Assembly (NCBI RefSeq): GCF_004341235.1
Contig: NZ_SLUP01000006.1
Location: 1 to 64,000 of the forward strand
DNA: 64,000 nt
Direction: 5' to 3'
Source of the DNA: Mariniflexile fucanivorans
Lineage (GTDB): Bacteria > Bacteroidota > Bacteroidia > Flavobacteriales > Flavobacteriaceae
This document shows, piece after piece, positions 43,538-51,133 of this stretch (the stretch's first letter is position 1; every line of letters starts with the position of its first letter). The notes under the pieces were generated by a model. The model had not been told where the DNA came from. It saw nothing but the letters and a program-made list of their open reading frames with translations, and did no database searches. A program made the position numbers and the translations under genes.

Positions 43538-44680
43538 ATGAGAGCATTAAACAGAAACCTCTCTGTACTTATACCAGATGGAGATAGTTACACGTTGAGG
43601 ATTGTTCTTAATTGTCTGTCGGAAAACAAAAACTGGAAGATACACGTTATTGCATCTGAATTGCCTAAGACTATAGCATGTTCAAATAAAATAACTGAAA
43701 TACATGCTCTCCCAAATCTTAATAAAGAAAACGAAATAGACTGGATATATGGCATTAATAATGTTGTAGAAACACACAATATTGATATTATTTTACCCAT
43801 TGATGAAAAGGCTATTAGGTGTTTATCGAAGAACAAATGGCATGTAACACCTAATAAATTAGGGCTAGTGCCTCCAATTGAGAGTTTTAATAAGGCTATT
43901 AATAAAGGAGAGTTATCAAAATACCTCACTTATAATCAGTTACCTTCTCCTACCACTTTTTTGTTTTCTGAGCATGAAATTTGTGAAAAGTCTCCAATAA
44001 ATTTCCCCGTAATCATGAAATTAATTGAGGATTATATAGGTGGAGGTGCTGGAATTATACTGTTTAATGATGAAAAATCGTTAAATCACTATTTTTTAAA
44101 TAATAAAATTGAATTTCCTTATCTAATTCAAGATTATATTGAGGGTTATGACATAGATTGTAGCGTTTTATGTGAAAATGGCGAAATTTTGGCATTTACA
44201 ATACAAAAAGCAACAATGAAAGATATAAGTGATTTTATGCCGCCATTAGGTGTTGAATTTTTATATAACAAAGAAGTATATGCTATAATTGAAGAATTAA
44301 TGATATCTCTTAATTGGTCTGGTGTTGCACATGTTGATATGAGATATGATGCCAATGACAATTCCTATAAAATTATTGAAATAAACCCTAGGTTTTGGTT
44401 AAGCTTAGACGCATCGTTAATGGCTGGTGTAAATTTCACCCATTTTTATTGTTTAGCTAGCAAAGGAGTGGAGTTTGAAGTCCCTAAATATAAAAATATT
44501 AGATATTTAAACTTAGTAGGTTTAAACAAAGCAATTAAAAAAAATCTGTTTTTTATATTCAAGTTCAAATTTTTAGTAAATAATACACCTTTAAAGTTTT
44601 ATAAAAAAGACCTATTGCCCATGGCTTATATGGTGTTTTATAAATTAAAGAGTATTGTAAAAAAAGCATTAAGATTTTAA
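43538..44680 (+). CDS. ATP-grasp protein (carboxylate-amine ligase-like)
   Basis: A 380-residue protein. The N-terminal pre-ATP-grasp part (LSVLIPDGDSYTLRIVLNCL) resembles a Rossmann-like nucleotide or sugar-binding fold. The ATP-grasp core has PVIMKLIEDYIGGGAGIILF (glycine-rich loop with Lys), LIQDYIEGYDIDCSVL, and the Mg-binding HVDMRYDANDNSYKIIEINPRFW. The C-terminus is Lys/Phe-rich. Such enzymes ligate a carboxylate to an amine, for example in capsule or peptide modification. The dlt-like genes start 386 bp later on the same strand; a joint role is possible, but the gap with hairpin repeats speaks against one operon. Substrate unknown. Confidence 0.82.
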   Translation: MRALNRNLSVLIPDGDSYTLRIVLNCLSENKNWKIHVIASELPKTIACSNKITEIHALPNLNKENEIDWIYGINNVVETHNIDIILPIDEKAIRCLSKNKWHVTPNKLGLVPPIESFNKAINKGELSKYLTYNQLPSPTTFLFSEHEICEKSPINFPVIMKLIEDYIGGGAGIILFNDEKSLNHYFLNNKIEFPYLIQDYIEGYDIDCSVLCENGEILAFTIQKATMKDISDFMPPLGVEFLYNKEVYAIIEELMISLNWSGVAHVDMRYDANDNSYKIIEINPRFWLSLDASLMAGVNFTHFYCLASKGVEFEVPKYKNIRYLNLVGLNKAIKKNLFFIFKFKFLVNNTPLKFYKKDLLPMAYMVFYKLKSIVKKALRF

Positions 44681-44696
44681 TTTTTTTGATTTTTTA

Positions 44697-44796
44697 GGGT
44701 TTAATACCCCGAGACTTGCCTCGTCTTCATTTATGGAATTTGGAATTTCCTTTTTTTTTTTTGGAATTTAATACCTCATGGGCTTGCCCTGAGGTA
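44697..44796. repeat. REP-like hairpin repeats in a 386-bp gap
   Basis: Two related units start with TTTAATACC. The first (about 44700-44727) has CGAG-ACTTGC-CTCG and is incomplete; the second (44768-44796) is a full hairpin TACCTCA-TGGGC-TTG-CCC-TGAGGTA. From memory, sequences of the type ATACCCC-GTGGC-TTG-CCAC-GGGGTA followed by GTTTATT are scattered through many Flavobacteriia. The rest of the gap (44797-45066) is AT-rich with poly-T runs; I see no gene and no clear promoter. Confidence 0.6.
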
Positions 44797-45066
44797 GTTT
44801 ATTTTATAGAGTGTTTTTAATATTCAATGGCTTTATAAAACAATTAACAGCAAACTTGTTAAAAATATTCGAATTTAATAAACCCTTTCATAATTAGGTT
44901 TTTTTTATGTTTTTTCATTTGATATTATGTAGATTAAAGTTTTAATTGCCTTTTTAAAGAAGATTTTTGATTTTTTTTGATTTTTGTGTCATGTTTGTTG
45001 GTTTAATTAATCACTAAGTATTTTTTTTCAGGAATATAATTTAATACTCATTAACGTGCTTTTAAT

Positions 45067-46557
45067 ATGCCATTAATTTTTGATATACAAAATGCCATTG
45101 AGAATAATTTAAGCAACAATGCTTTTTTCATAAATGAAAAATATTATACTTACCAAGAGTATTCTCAAATTATTTCCAACATAAGGAAATCTATAAAAAA
45201 AATTTCTAGCGATGAAAATTTTAATGTTGGATTAGTAACTAATGATGATATTGAAACCTACGCATCTATCATAGCTTTATGGTTGGAAGGTAAAACTTAT
45301 GTGCCATTAAATCCAGAATTCCCTAAAAGTAGAAATCAGAATATTATAAACCAGTCTCATATTAAAACAATATTAGATTCATCATCTAATGCTGTATTTA
45401 ATTCTGGTATGTCATCTATACTTACAAAACAATTACCCAATTGTGAAATTGACTTAACACCAATTCAATTTTCAGAAAACACGAATGCCTATATACTTTT
45501 TACATCTGGCACAACGGGTACGCCTAAAGGCGTTCCTATAACTTTTGATAATTTGTCAAATTTTATAAATGCATTTAATAAATTATGTCCTAATATAAAT
45601 AGTAAAGACAGGTTTCTTCAAATGTTTGAATTAACTTTTGATATGTCTGTGGTTTCATATTTAGCACCATTATTGGGCGGTGCTTGCGTTTATACAATTC
45701 CTAAAAACAAAATTAAATACAGTCATATTTTTGAAATGATGGAAGATTATAAACTAACCATAACTATTATGGTGCCTTCCATTATAAATTATTTACGACC
45801 TTATTTTGATGAAATAAACTGTCCAGATGTTCGATTCAATCTTTTTGCCGGTGAAGCTCTTTATTTAGATGTATTAGAGGAATGGCAAAAATGCTTGCCT
45901 AATGCCACCATAGTGAATTCATATGGACCAACTGAAACAACAATTATTTGTACAAGTTATCATTTCAGCAATTCAAAAAAGAATAAAACCCATAACGGAA
46001 TTGTTTGTATAGGAAAGGATATGGAAAACACATTAAGTATTGTTGTTGGAGATGATGAAAAGGAACTTGCAGTAGGTGAAACAGGAGAATTATGTATAAG
46101 CGGAAAGCAAGTAACACCAGGTTATTGGGAAAATGACGAAAGAAACGAGGCCTCTTTTTTTTATAAAAATTATAATGATGAAAATATTAGGTTTTACAGA
46201 ACTGGTGATGCCTGCTTTAAAGATGAAGATGGAGATTTTTTATATGTAGGAAGAGTCGATTTTCAAGCAAAAATTCAAGGTTATAGAGTGGAATTATCTG
46301 AAATTGAATTTCAGGTAAAATCATATTTAAATAAAATAAATGCAGTATGTGTAGCCATAACTAATGATTTAAACAATACCGAAATAGGTTTGGTTATAGA
46401 ATCTGAGGACATTCAAACAACACCTTTATTATCGTTTTTAAAAACAAAATTACCTCAGTACATGATACCAACTCAAATTAAATTTATACACCAATTTCCC
46501 TTAAATTCCAATGGAAAAATTGATAGAAATAAATTAAGAACATTATTTAATAAATAA
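45067..46557 (+). CDS. DltA-like amino-acid adenylation enzyme
   Basis: A 496-residue stand-alone adenylation domain. Visible core motifs are LFTSGTTGTPKGVP (residues 144-157), FDMSV with Asp192 (the residue that binds the substrate alpha-amino group), NSYGPTETTI (284-293), YRTGDACFKDEDGDFLYVGRVDFQAKIQGYRVEL (in successive motifs A7-A8, described in part), and NGKIDRNKL with the catalytic Lys483. So it should activate an amino acid as the adenylate and load it on the carrier protein encoded 3 bp downstream. In Bacillus DltA the motif before the A5 region is FLFCGEVL, and its Cys reads D-alanine; here it is NLFAGEAL with Ala261. The amino acid used may therefore not be D-alanine. Confidence 0.85.
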   Translation: MPLIFDIQNAIENNLSNNAFFINEKYYTYQEYSQIISNIRKSIKKISSDENFNVGLVTNDDIETYASIIALWLEGKTYVPLNPEFPKSRNQNIINQSHIKTILDSSSNAVFNSGMSSILTKQLPNCEIDLTPIQFSENTNAYILFTSGTTGTPKGVPITFDNLSNFINAFNKLCPNINSKDRFLQMFELTFDMSVVSYLAPLLGGACVYTIPKNKIKYSHIFEMMEDYKLTITIMVPSIINYLRPYFDEINCPDVRFNLFAGEALYLDVLEEWQKCLPNATIVNSYGPTETTIICTSYHFSNSKKNKTHNGIVCIGKDMENTLSIVVGDDEKELAVGETGELCISGKQVTPGYWENDERNEASFFYKNYNDENIRFYRTGDACFKDEDGDFLYVGRVDFQAKIQGYRVELSEIEFQVKSYLNKINAVCVAITNDLNNTEIGLVIESEDIQTTPLLSFLKTKLPQYMIPTQIKFIHQFPLNSNGKIDRNKLRTLFNK

Positions 46558-46560
46558 AAT

Positions 46561-46800
46561 ATGGAAAGAAACGATATCGTCTTGAAGTTAAAAAACATAT
46601 TAGCTGAAACCTTAGAGCATACTAATTTTGAAATCAATGATGCCTTAACAGCAAAGGATGTAGATGGTTGGGATTCATTATCACATATGATAATTATAAC
46701 CCAAATAGAAAAAGAATTTGGTATTAAATTCAAATTAAGGGATTTAAACAAACTTGATAATGTAGGTGCTTTAATTGATGTTATTCAAACCAAATTATAA
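46561..46800 (+). CDS. Acyl/aminoacyl carrier protein (DltC-like)
   Basis: A 79-residue four-helix carrier protein. The phosphopantetheine site is Ser39 in DGWDSLSHM, and helix 2 follows with IIITQIEKEFGIKFKLRDL. It starts 3 bp after the stop of the adenylation gene and ends 11 bp before the MBOAT gene, so all three are one translational unit. Its acidic face (DALTAKDVD, EKEFG) is like other carrier proteins; it probably presents an aminoacyl thioester to the MBOAT protein at the inner membrane. Confidence 0.92.
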   Translation: MERNDIVLKLKNILAETLEHTNFEINDALTAKDVDGWDSLSHMIIITQIEKEFGIKFKLRDLNKLDNVGALIDVIQTKL

Positions 46801-46811
46801 TCTAAATAATT

Positions 46812-48254
46812 ATGATTTTTAATTCTTACGATTTTGTTGTTTTTTTTGTAGTAGTCTTCATTCTTTATTGGTTTGTTTTTAATAAAACTGCTAAAGCACA
46901 AAACGTACTGTTATTAATTTCTAGTTTATTTTTTTATGCCTGGGCAGATTGGCGATTTTTAGGCATATTAATATTCAATATATTATTTAATTACTATCTC
47001 GCAAAAAGTATCTTTAAGGCAAGCAAAGTGGCTGTAAAACAGAAAATTCTCTGGTTTGGTATATTAATTAATGTAGGTATTTTAGGTTATTATAAGTATT
47101 TCAACTTCTTTTATGAAAACTTAATTAACATCTTTAGCTCTGGAACAACATTTACAGCTTTAGATTTGCTTATTCCTTTGGGTATTAGTTTTTTCACCTT
47201 TCAATCATTGGGTTATATTATTGATGTTTATTATGAGGAAGTTGAGCCTTACAATGATTTAATGCTGTTTTCCACCTATATGGTGTTTTTTCCGAAATTG
47301 CTCTCTGGCCCCATTGAAAGAGTTCAGAAATTTATACCACAAATAGTAAGTAAACGCGTTTTTGATTATCCATTAATAGCAGATGGTTTACGTCAAATAT
47401 TATGGGGTTTATTTGCTAAGCTTGTAATAGCCGAAAATTGCGCCGTTATTGTAGACCCCGTTTTTGAAAACTATAACAATGAGTCGGGGAGTACCTTACT
47501 ATTTGTTAGCTTTTTTTATATGATTCAATTATATGCTGATTTTTCAGGATATTCAAATATGGCTATTGGTGTCGCAAAACTTTTAGGCATAAAACTCTCA
47601 AGAAACTTTGCAACGCCTTTCTTTTCATTAAATATTAGCGAGTTTTGGAGAAAGTGGCACATGACTTTAACCAGCTGGATGATGGATTATATTTTTACGC
47701 CATTATCATTTATACTCCGGGCTTATAAAAAAATAGGGTTAATTATATCAGTTATCATTACCTTTTTGATTGTTGGGTTATGGCATGGAGCCAATTGGAC
47801 TTATATTGTGTTTGGACTTATTCATGGTATTTATTTTATACCCGTTATTTTAAAAGGAACTTCTGTAAATAAAGCATCAAACACCATGACAGAAAACAAG
47901 TATTTACCTTCTGTAGTAGAACTTTTTAAAATGTTAGTTTTGTTAGTTCAGGTTATGCTAGCTTCAGTGTTTTTTAGATCAGAAACAGTCATTAAAGCCA
48001 TAAATTATCTGTCCAGAATATTTTCAAAATCGTTAATCTCATTACCAAGCTCAATAATCAATGGCAGAAATGCGTTAATTTTCATGTTCATTGCCTTTTT
48101 TATAACTGTTGAATGGTTTCATAAAACAAAATCACACGAATTTGACATCAGTGGTAAGCCCCTGTATATTAGATGGTTTTTCTACATTATAATATTTATT
48201 TTATTATTATTTGCAGGTAGAACAGCCGAGGCATTTATTTATTTTCAATTCTAA
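46812..48254 (+). CDS. MBOAT-family O-acyltransferase (DltB/AlgI-like)
   Basis: A 480-residue polytopic membrane protein with eleven or so hydrophobic segments. The MBOAT fingerprint is clear: YKYFNFF near residue 95, PLGISFFTFQSLGYIIDVY (122-140), the hallmark SEFWRKWHMTLTSWM (276-290) and the catalytic His325 in GLWHGANWTYIVFGLIHG. AlgI-type enzymes pass acetyl groups to polysaccharides, and DltB passes D-alanine from DltC to teichoic acid. The adenylation and carrier genes upstream favour an aminoacyl group as the load. It should work in the cytoplasmic membrane. Confidence 0.92.
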   Translation: MIFNSYDFVVFFVVVFILYWFVFNKTAKAQNVLLLISSLFFYAWADWRFLGILIFNILFNYYLAKSIFKASKVAVKQKILWFGILINVGILGYYKYFNFFYENLINIFSSGTTFTALDLLIPLGISFFTFQSLGYIIDVYYEEVEPYNDLMLFSTYMVFFPKLLSGPIERVQKFIPQIVSKRVFDYPLIADGLRQILWGLFAKLVIAENCAVIVDPVFENYNNESGSTLLFVSFFYMIQLYADFSGYSNMAIGVAKLLGIKLSRNFATPFFSLNISEFWRKWHMTLTSWMMDYIFTPLSFILRAYKKIGLIISVIITFLIVGLWHGANWTYIVFGLIHGIYFIPVILKGTSVNKASNTMTENKYLPSVVELFKMLVLLVQVMLASVFFRSETVIKAINYLSRIFSKSLISLPSSIINGRNALIFMFIAFFITVEWFHKTKSHEFDISGKPLYIRWFFYIIIFILLLFAGRTAEAFIYFQF

Positions 48255-48260
48255 AAAATT

Positions 48261-49184
48261 ATGGTACTCAAGCTTATAAAGAAATTGGCAATATACATTT
48301 TAATATGCTTAGCAATCGTAACGCTTATTTTGGAAACTAACGGCGGCCATGTTGATGCTTTTTATGAAAAGTTTACAACGCCAAAAGTAAACTCAATTAT
48401 AGTTGGAGACTCAAGAGGTTTTCAAGATTTAATGCCCAGTATAATTAACAATTCATTGGCAAATTCAGATTATAAATTGCCCATTTATAATTATGCTTTT
48501 ACAATCGATCAAGCACATATAGGGCCACTTTATAGAAAAAGTATTTTAAAGAAGTTAACACAACAGGAAACAAAAGGTTTGTTTTTAATTTCTTTAACGC
48601 CTTTAATGTTATCGTCTAGCATTGAAAATAATAACGATAATGGTGAGTTTATTGAAACTGGGGCACCTCCACATAATATGTGTTTTAATGACAAAAAGCC
48701 TAATTACGAGTACTTTATAAAGAACATTAATTATTTTGAGTTTAAAGGAATATTTAAAAAAGAATTTACGGTACATAATGATGGCTGGATGGAAATCAAC
48801 CATATTTCAGATGATCCCTACCAACTTAAATCGTGGAAAAGCACACAAATGGACAGGTTTAAAGAGATGGCTAAAAGCAGTAAACCATCCGATTATCGTA
48901 TTAAAAGTTTAGATACTTTGGTTAAAACGCTTAAAGACTTTGGAGATGTTTATTTACTTCGGTTACCAATTGATCAAGATTTTTTAGAATTAGAAAATCT
49001 TTATTTTAAAAATTTCAACGATAGCGTAGAAGCTGTTGCCAAAAAGAATGATATAGCTTATTTTAATTTTGGAACAACTGATAGTACTTATTTTGCATTT
49101 GATGGGCATCATCTAAATACAAATTCTGCTCAATTATTGAGTAAAAATATTTGCGACTCTATAATTAGCTATAAGAGAAGATAA
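48261..49184 (+). CDS. Membrane-anchored DltD/SGNH-like protein
   Basis: A 307-residue protein with one N-terminal membrane anchor (LIKKLAIYILICLAIVTLIL, residues 4-23) and an extracytoplasmic domain. That domain starts with INSIIVGDSRGFQDL, where the Ser of GDSR fits the SGNH nucleophile, and ends with YFAFDGHHLNTNSAQLL, where Asp and His fit the other catalytic residues. DltD and the AlgJ/AlgX proteins have the same plan and finish the acyl transfer to the polymer outside the membrane. It starts 6 bp after the MBOAT gene. The overall similarity to DltD is weak, so the assignment rests on motifs and context. Confidence 0.75.
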   Translation: MVLKLIKKLAIYILICLAIVTLILETNGGHVDAFYEKFTTPKVNSIIVGDSRGFQDLMPSIINNSLANSDYKLPIYNYAFTIDQAHIGPLYRKSILKKLTQQETKGLFLISLTPLMLSSSIENNNDNGEFIETGAPPHNMCFNDKKPNYEYFIKNINYFEFKGIFKKEFTVHNDGWMEINHISDDPYQLKSWKSTQMDRFKEMAKSSKPSDYRIKSLDTLVKTLKDFGDVYLLRLPIDQDFLELENLYFKNFNDSVEAVAKKNDIAYFNFGTTDSTYFAFDGHHLNTNSAQLLSKNICDSIISYKRR

Positions 49185-49229
49185 CCTAAATAGGGTTTTA
49201 TATGTTTTTCATAATTTAATATTTAAACA

Positions 49230-49260
49230 AAAAAAAGAGCGTTTTTCATCGCTCTTTCTT
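49230..49260 (-). terminator. Terminator pointing to the minus strand, left over from a yebC gene
   Basis: Stem AAAGAGCG/CGCTCTTT (49234-49257). The run of eight A's on the left is a T-run on the minus strand, so it best ends minus-strand transcripts. Directly upstream in that direction is only the yebC remnant. It may also slow readthrough from the dlt-like genes. Confidence 0.7.
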
Positions 49261-49285
49261 GTTTATAATGATATAATTAATTCAA

Positions 49286-49336
49286 TTACTCTTCAGTTTC
49301 CTCCATGGTGTGATATACATTCTGTATATCGTTATT
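49286..49336 (-). pseudogene. C-terminal remnant of a YebC/PmpR-family gene
   Basis: On the minus strand 16 codons read NNDIQNVYHTMEETEE and end at TAA (49286-49288). The pattern D(V/I)QxVYHxxE is the C-terminus of YebC-family regulators. One codon further upstream the frame meets a stop (49337-49339), and no more YebC sequence is found up to 49523. So only the last part of the gene and its terminator remain, and the rest was deleted or replaced. Confidence 0.6.
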
Positions 49337-49411
49337 TTATACATTAACATCTTAAAATCAAATATTTATGTAATATATAATATTTATTAGTTCTATATTA
49401 GTTCTAACTTG

Positions 49412-49455
49412 TGTCTGTTTTTTTTATTTATTAAAAATAGTATTTTAAACAGACA
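49412..49455. repeat. 9-bp inverted repeat with AT-rich centre
   Basis: TGTCTGTTT (49412-49420) and AAACAGACA (49447-49455) are exact inverted copies, and the 26 bases between them can pair further (TTTTTATT with AATA-type text). It lies between the yebC remnant and the antitoxin gene. It could be a terminator for the toxin-antitoxin pair or the trace of a small inserted element. Nothing else is recognisable in 49185-49523 apart from this, the remnant and its terminator. Confidence 0.5.
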
Positions 49456-49523
49456 AAGACTTCTGGTTTGTATATGCTTTTGTTCTGTAAAAATATATTT
49501 TTCTAAAGATAAAGAGTAATGCT

Positions 49524-49856
49524 TTATGCAACTTTGAATTCAGATTCGTTCATTTCAACACTAAATCGAACATTTGCTTTTAATGCTTTAAACACTTTTA
49601 AAATGGTCTCGACAGTCACATTTTTAGTATTTCGTTCTAATTTAGATATTTGTGATTTTTGAACTCCAATTAACTCTCCGAGCTGCTCTTGAGTTAAATT
49701 TCGTTGTTTTCGCACAGATTTAATCATATCTCCAAGAACTTCCATTTTCAAGTCAAATTCGTATTTATCTCGCTCTTGAGTTCCAATTTCCCCGATGTCC
49801 TTGTCCTTCATTTGGTCAAGTGTCATCATCTTCATTCTTTTTTTGTTTTTTTCCAT
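49524..49856 (-). CDS. higA: HigA-like XRE antitoxin
   Basis: A 110-residue protein from ATG at 49856, ten bases after the toxin stop. The XRE domain is in the C-terminal half: LGDMIKSVRKQRNLTQEQLGELIGVQKSQISKLERN (helices 1-3, given here by its key parts LTQEQLGELIGVQKSQISKL) and TILKVFKALKANVRF. The N-terminal part, with MMTLDQMKDKDIGEIGTQERDKYEFD, is likely to bind and block the toxin. A TTG at 49877 would extend it by seven residues and overlap the toxin gene. Toxin first, antitoxin second is the HigBA gene order. It probably represses the shared promoter. Confidence 0.85.
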   Translation of the reverse strand: MEKNKKRMKMMTLDQMKDKDIGEIGTQERDKYEFDLKMEVLGDMIKSVRKQRNLTQEQLGELIGVQKSQISKLERNTKNVTVETILKVFKALKANVRFSVEMNESEFKVA

Positions 49857-49866
49857 AACTTTGAAT

Positions 49867-50199
49867 TTATTCGTCAAAATATTCCGCTCTAATTTTTAAT
49901 GCTTTTTCAATTTCTGATATTGGTACTTTAATCACTTTTTTAACCATTCCATGTGTAGATAAAACAAGTGTTTCGGTTTTGTCGGTTTTGTCCCAAAAAG
50001 CAAAAAGTCTGTATTGAATTCCTTGGTAAAGTGTTCTAAATTCCCATATATCGTCCGTAAGTTTTTTAAATATTTTTGGGTCATTTTCATGTTTTGCTTT
50101 ATCCAGATTGTAATAGATTTTTTTTTTGGCTTTTGAATCTAATTTGGACATAAAGTCAATAGCTTGTTCAAGAAATACAACGTCAAATTTTGGTTTCAT
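49867..50199 (-). CDS. higB: RelE/HigB-family toxin
   Basis: A 110-residue basic protein of the RelE/ParE superfamily, likely a ribosome-dependent mRNA endonuclease. Signs of the phage-derived HigB/Gp49-like branch are MSKLDSKAKKKIYYNLDKAK, IFKKLTDDIWEFRTLYQGIQYRLFAFWDK and VLSTHGMVKKVIKVPISEIEKA. The Arg and Tyr in EFRTLYQGIQYR and the Lys-rich C-terminus are the usual RNA-contact or catalytic area. The pair lies in a region with remnants of a lost gene, as expected for a module gained by transfer. Confidence 0.87.
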   Translation of the reverse strand: MKPKFDVVFLEQAIDFMSKLDSKAKKKIYYNLDKAKHENDPKIFKKLTDDIWEFRTLYQGIQYRLFAFWDKTDKTETLVLSTHGMVKKVIKVPISEIEKALKIRAEYFDE

Positions 50200-50225
50200 T
50201 CAGTTCTTTTGGCGTTTTACTTTAG

Positions 50226-50233
50226 CAAAGATA
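50226..50233 (-). promoter_or_regulatory. -7 box of the HigBA pair
   Basis: TATCTTTG on the minus strand fits TAnnTTTG, 26 bp before the toxin start at 50199. The remaining gap to the TetR gene (50234-50548) is AT-rich and holds the operator-like repeats listed next; I see no other gene there. Confidence 0.55.
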
Positions 50234-50481
50234 ACAAAAATGTTGAATTATATGGAAACATTATCGTTTTCTTCCGTTTATTGAAAATGGGTTTATTTAT
50301 ATACTTATATATGTGTATATGTAGATAAATTCAATCTAATAGATGTTCCCGTTATGCTTGTAAAAATGTAAATGTCAATTAACATAATAGAATACAAAAT
50401 GGAACTTTTACATTATTTGTCAAAGACAAACATATTAAGTCTATGTCAATATATGAGGATTTTTTTAACAATGTTAAAAAT

Positions 50482-50520
50482 AATGTTACTTTTATATATT
50501 AATGTTACTTTTTTCGTAAC
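50482..50520. promoter_or_regulatory. Direct and inverted repeats upstream of the TetR gene
   Basis: AATGTTACTTTT occurs at 50482-50493 and again at 50501-50512, 19 bp apart. The second copy also forms an inverted repeat GTTAC-TTTTTTC-GTAAC (50504-50520). They are probable protein-binding sites in the promoter region of the envelope operon. Confidence 0.5.
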
Positions 50521-50524
50521 TTTA

Positions 50525-50545
50525 TATAATATTAGTAATATTATA
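50525..50545. promoter_or_regulatory. 21-bp palindrome, probable TetR operator of the envelope operon
   Basis: Arms TATAATATT and AATATTATA around AGT form a perfect inverted repeat that ends 3 bp before the TetR start codon at 50549. This is the usual place for an autoregulatory TetR operator, and it overlaps the ribosome-binding area. Confidence 0.68.
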
Positions 50546-50548
50546 GTT

Positions 50549-51121
50549 ATGAAATCAGATATGACAAGCCATGACATCATTATAAAATCGGCTAAAAAAT
50601 TATTTTGGAAATATGGTATTCATAAAGTAAGGGTTGAAGAAATTTGTAAGGAAGCCAGTATTAGCAAAATGACTTTTTACAGATATTTTAAAAACAAGGA
50701 TGAAGTAGCCGAAAAAGTAATCGAAAATTTTACACAAAGTTATTTGGATAACTATCAGCGCATTATGGATAATGATGTTCCTTTTAAATTCAAAGCTCAA
50801 AAACTAGTTGAGCTAGAACATGAAACTGTTATTGGCATCAGTCAGGAATTTATCAAAGATATATATCAAAAGGATCATAATAAATTAATTGATAAGCTTG
50901 AAAATTTCAGGAACACGGTAATTAGTGATATGATGTTTGAGTTTAAACAAGCTCAAATTAAAGGCGAAATAAGAAAAGACCTGAATCTGGACTTTATGCT
51001 TTACATGCTTAATGATATAAATGATAAAATTTTAGATGAAAAACTAAATAAAATGTTTCCTAAAAAAGAAGACTTGATTATGCAATTGACCAATTTCTTT
51101 TTTTATGGCATACTACCTTAA
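50549..51121 (+). CDS. TetR-family regulator of the envelope operon
   Basis: A 190-residue repressor from ATG at 50549. The helix-turn-helix is SAKKLFWKYGIHKVRVEEIC followed by KEASISKMTFYRYFKNKDEV. The C-terminal part is helical with many Lys and Asp residues (FRNTVISDMMFEFKQAQIKGEI). The open frame continues 59 codons upstream to 50372, but this stretch is a hydrophobic translation of the operator region and should be ignored. The barrel gene follows after 12 bp, so this regulator leads and probably controls the ABC operon to 58193. Confidence 0.88.
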   Translation: MKSDMTSHDIIIKSAKKLFWKYGIHKVRVEEICKEASISKMTFYRYFKNKDEVAEKVIENFTQSYLDNYQRIMDNDVPFKFKAQKLVELEHETVIGISQEFIKDIYQKDHNKLIDKLENFRNTVISDMMFEFKQAQIKGEIRKDLNLDFMLYMLNDINDKILDEKLNKMFPKKEDLIMQLTNFFFYGILP

Positions 51122-51133
51122 TAAACTAAAACT

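Noticed and set aside
49312-49330. Palindrome GATATACA-TTC-TGTATATC as an operator
   Set aside because: It falls inside the yebC remnant and is explained by the codons for DIQNVYI-like text; no promoter is nearby.
50372-50548. N-terminal extension of the envelope TetR regulator
   Set aside because: The 59 codons run over the operator palindrome and direct repeats and are not TetR-like.
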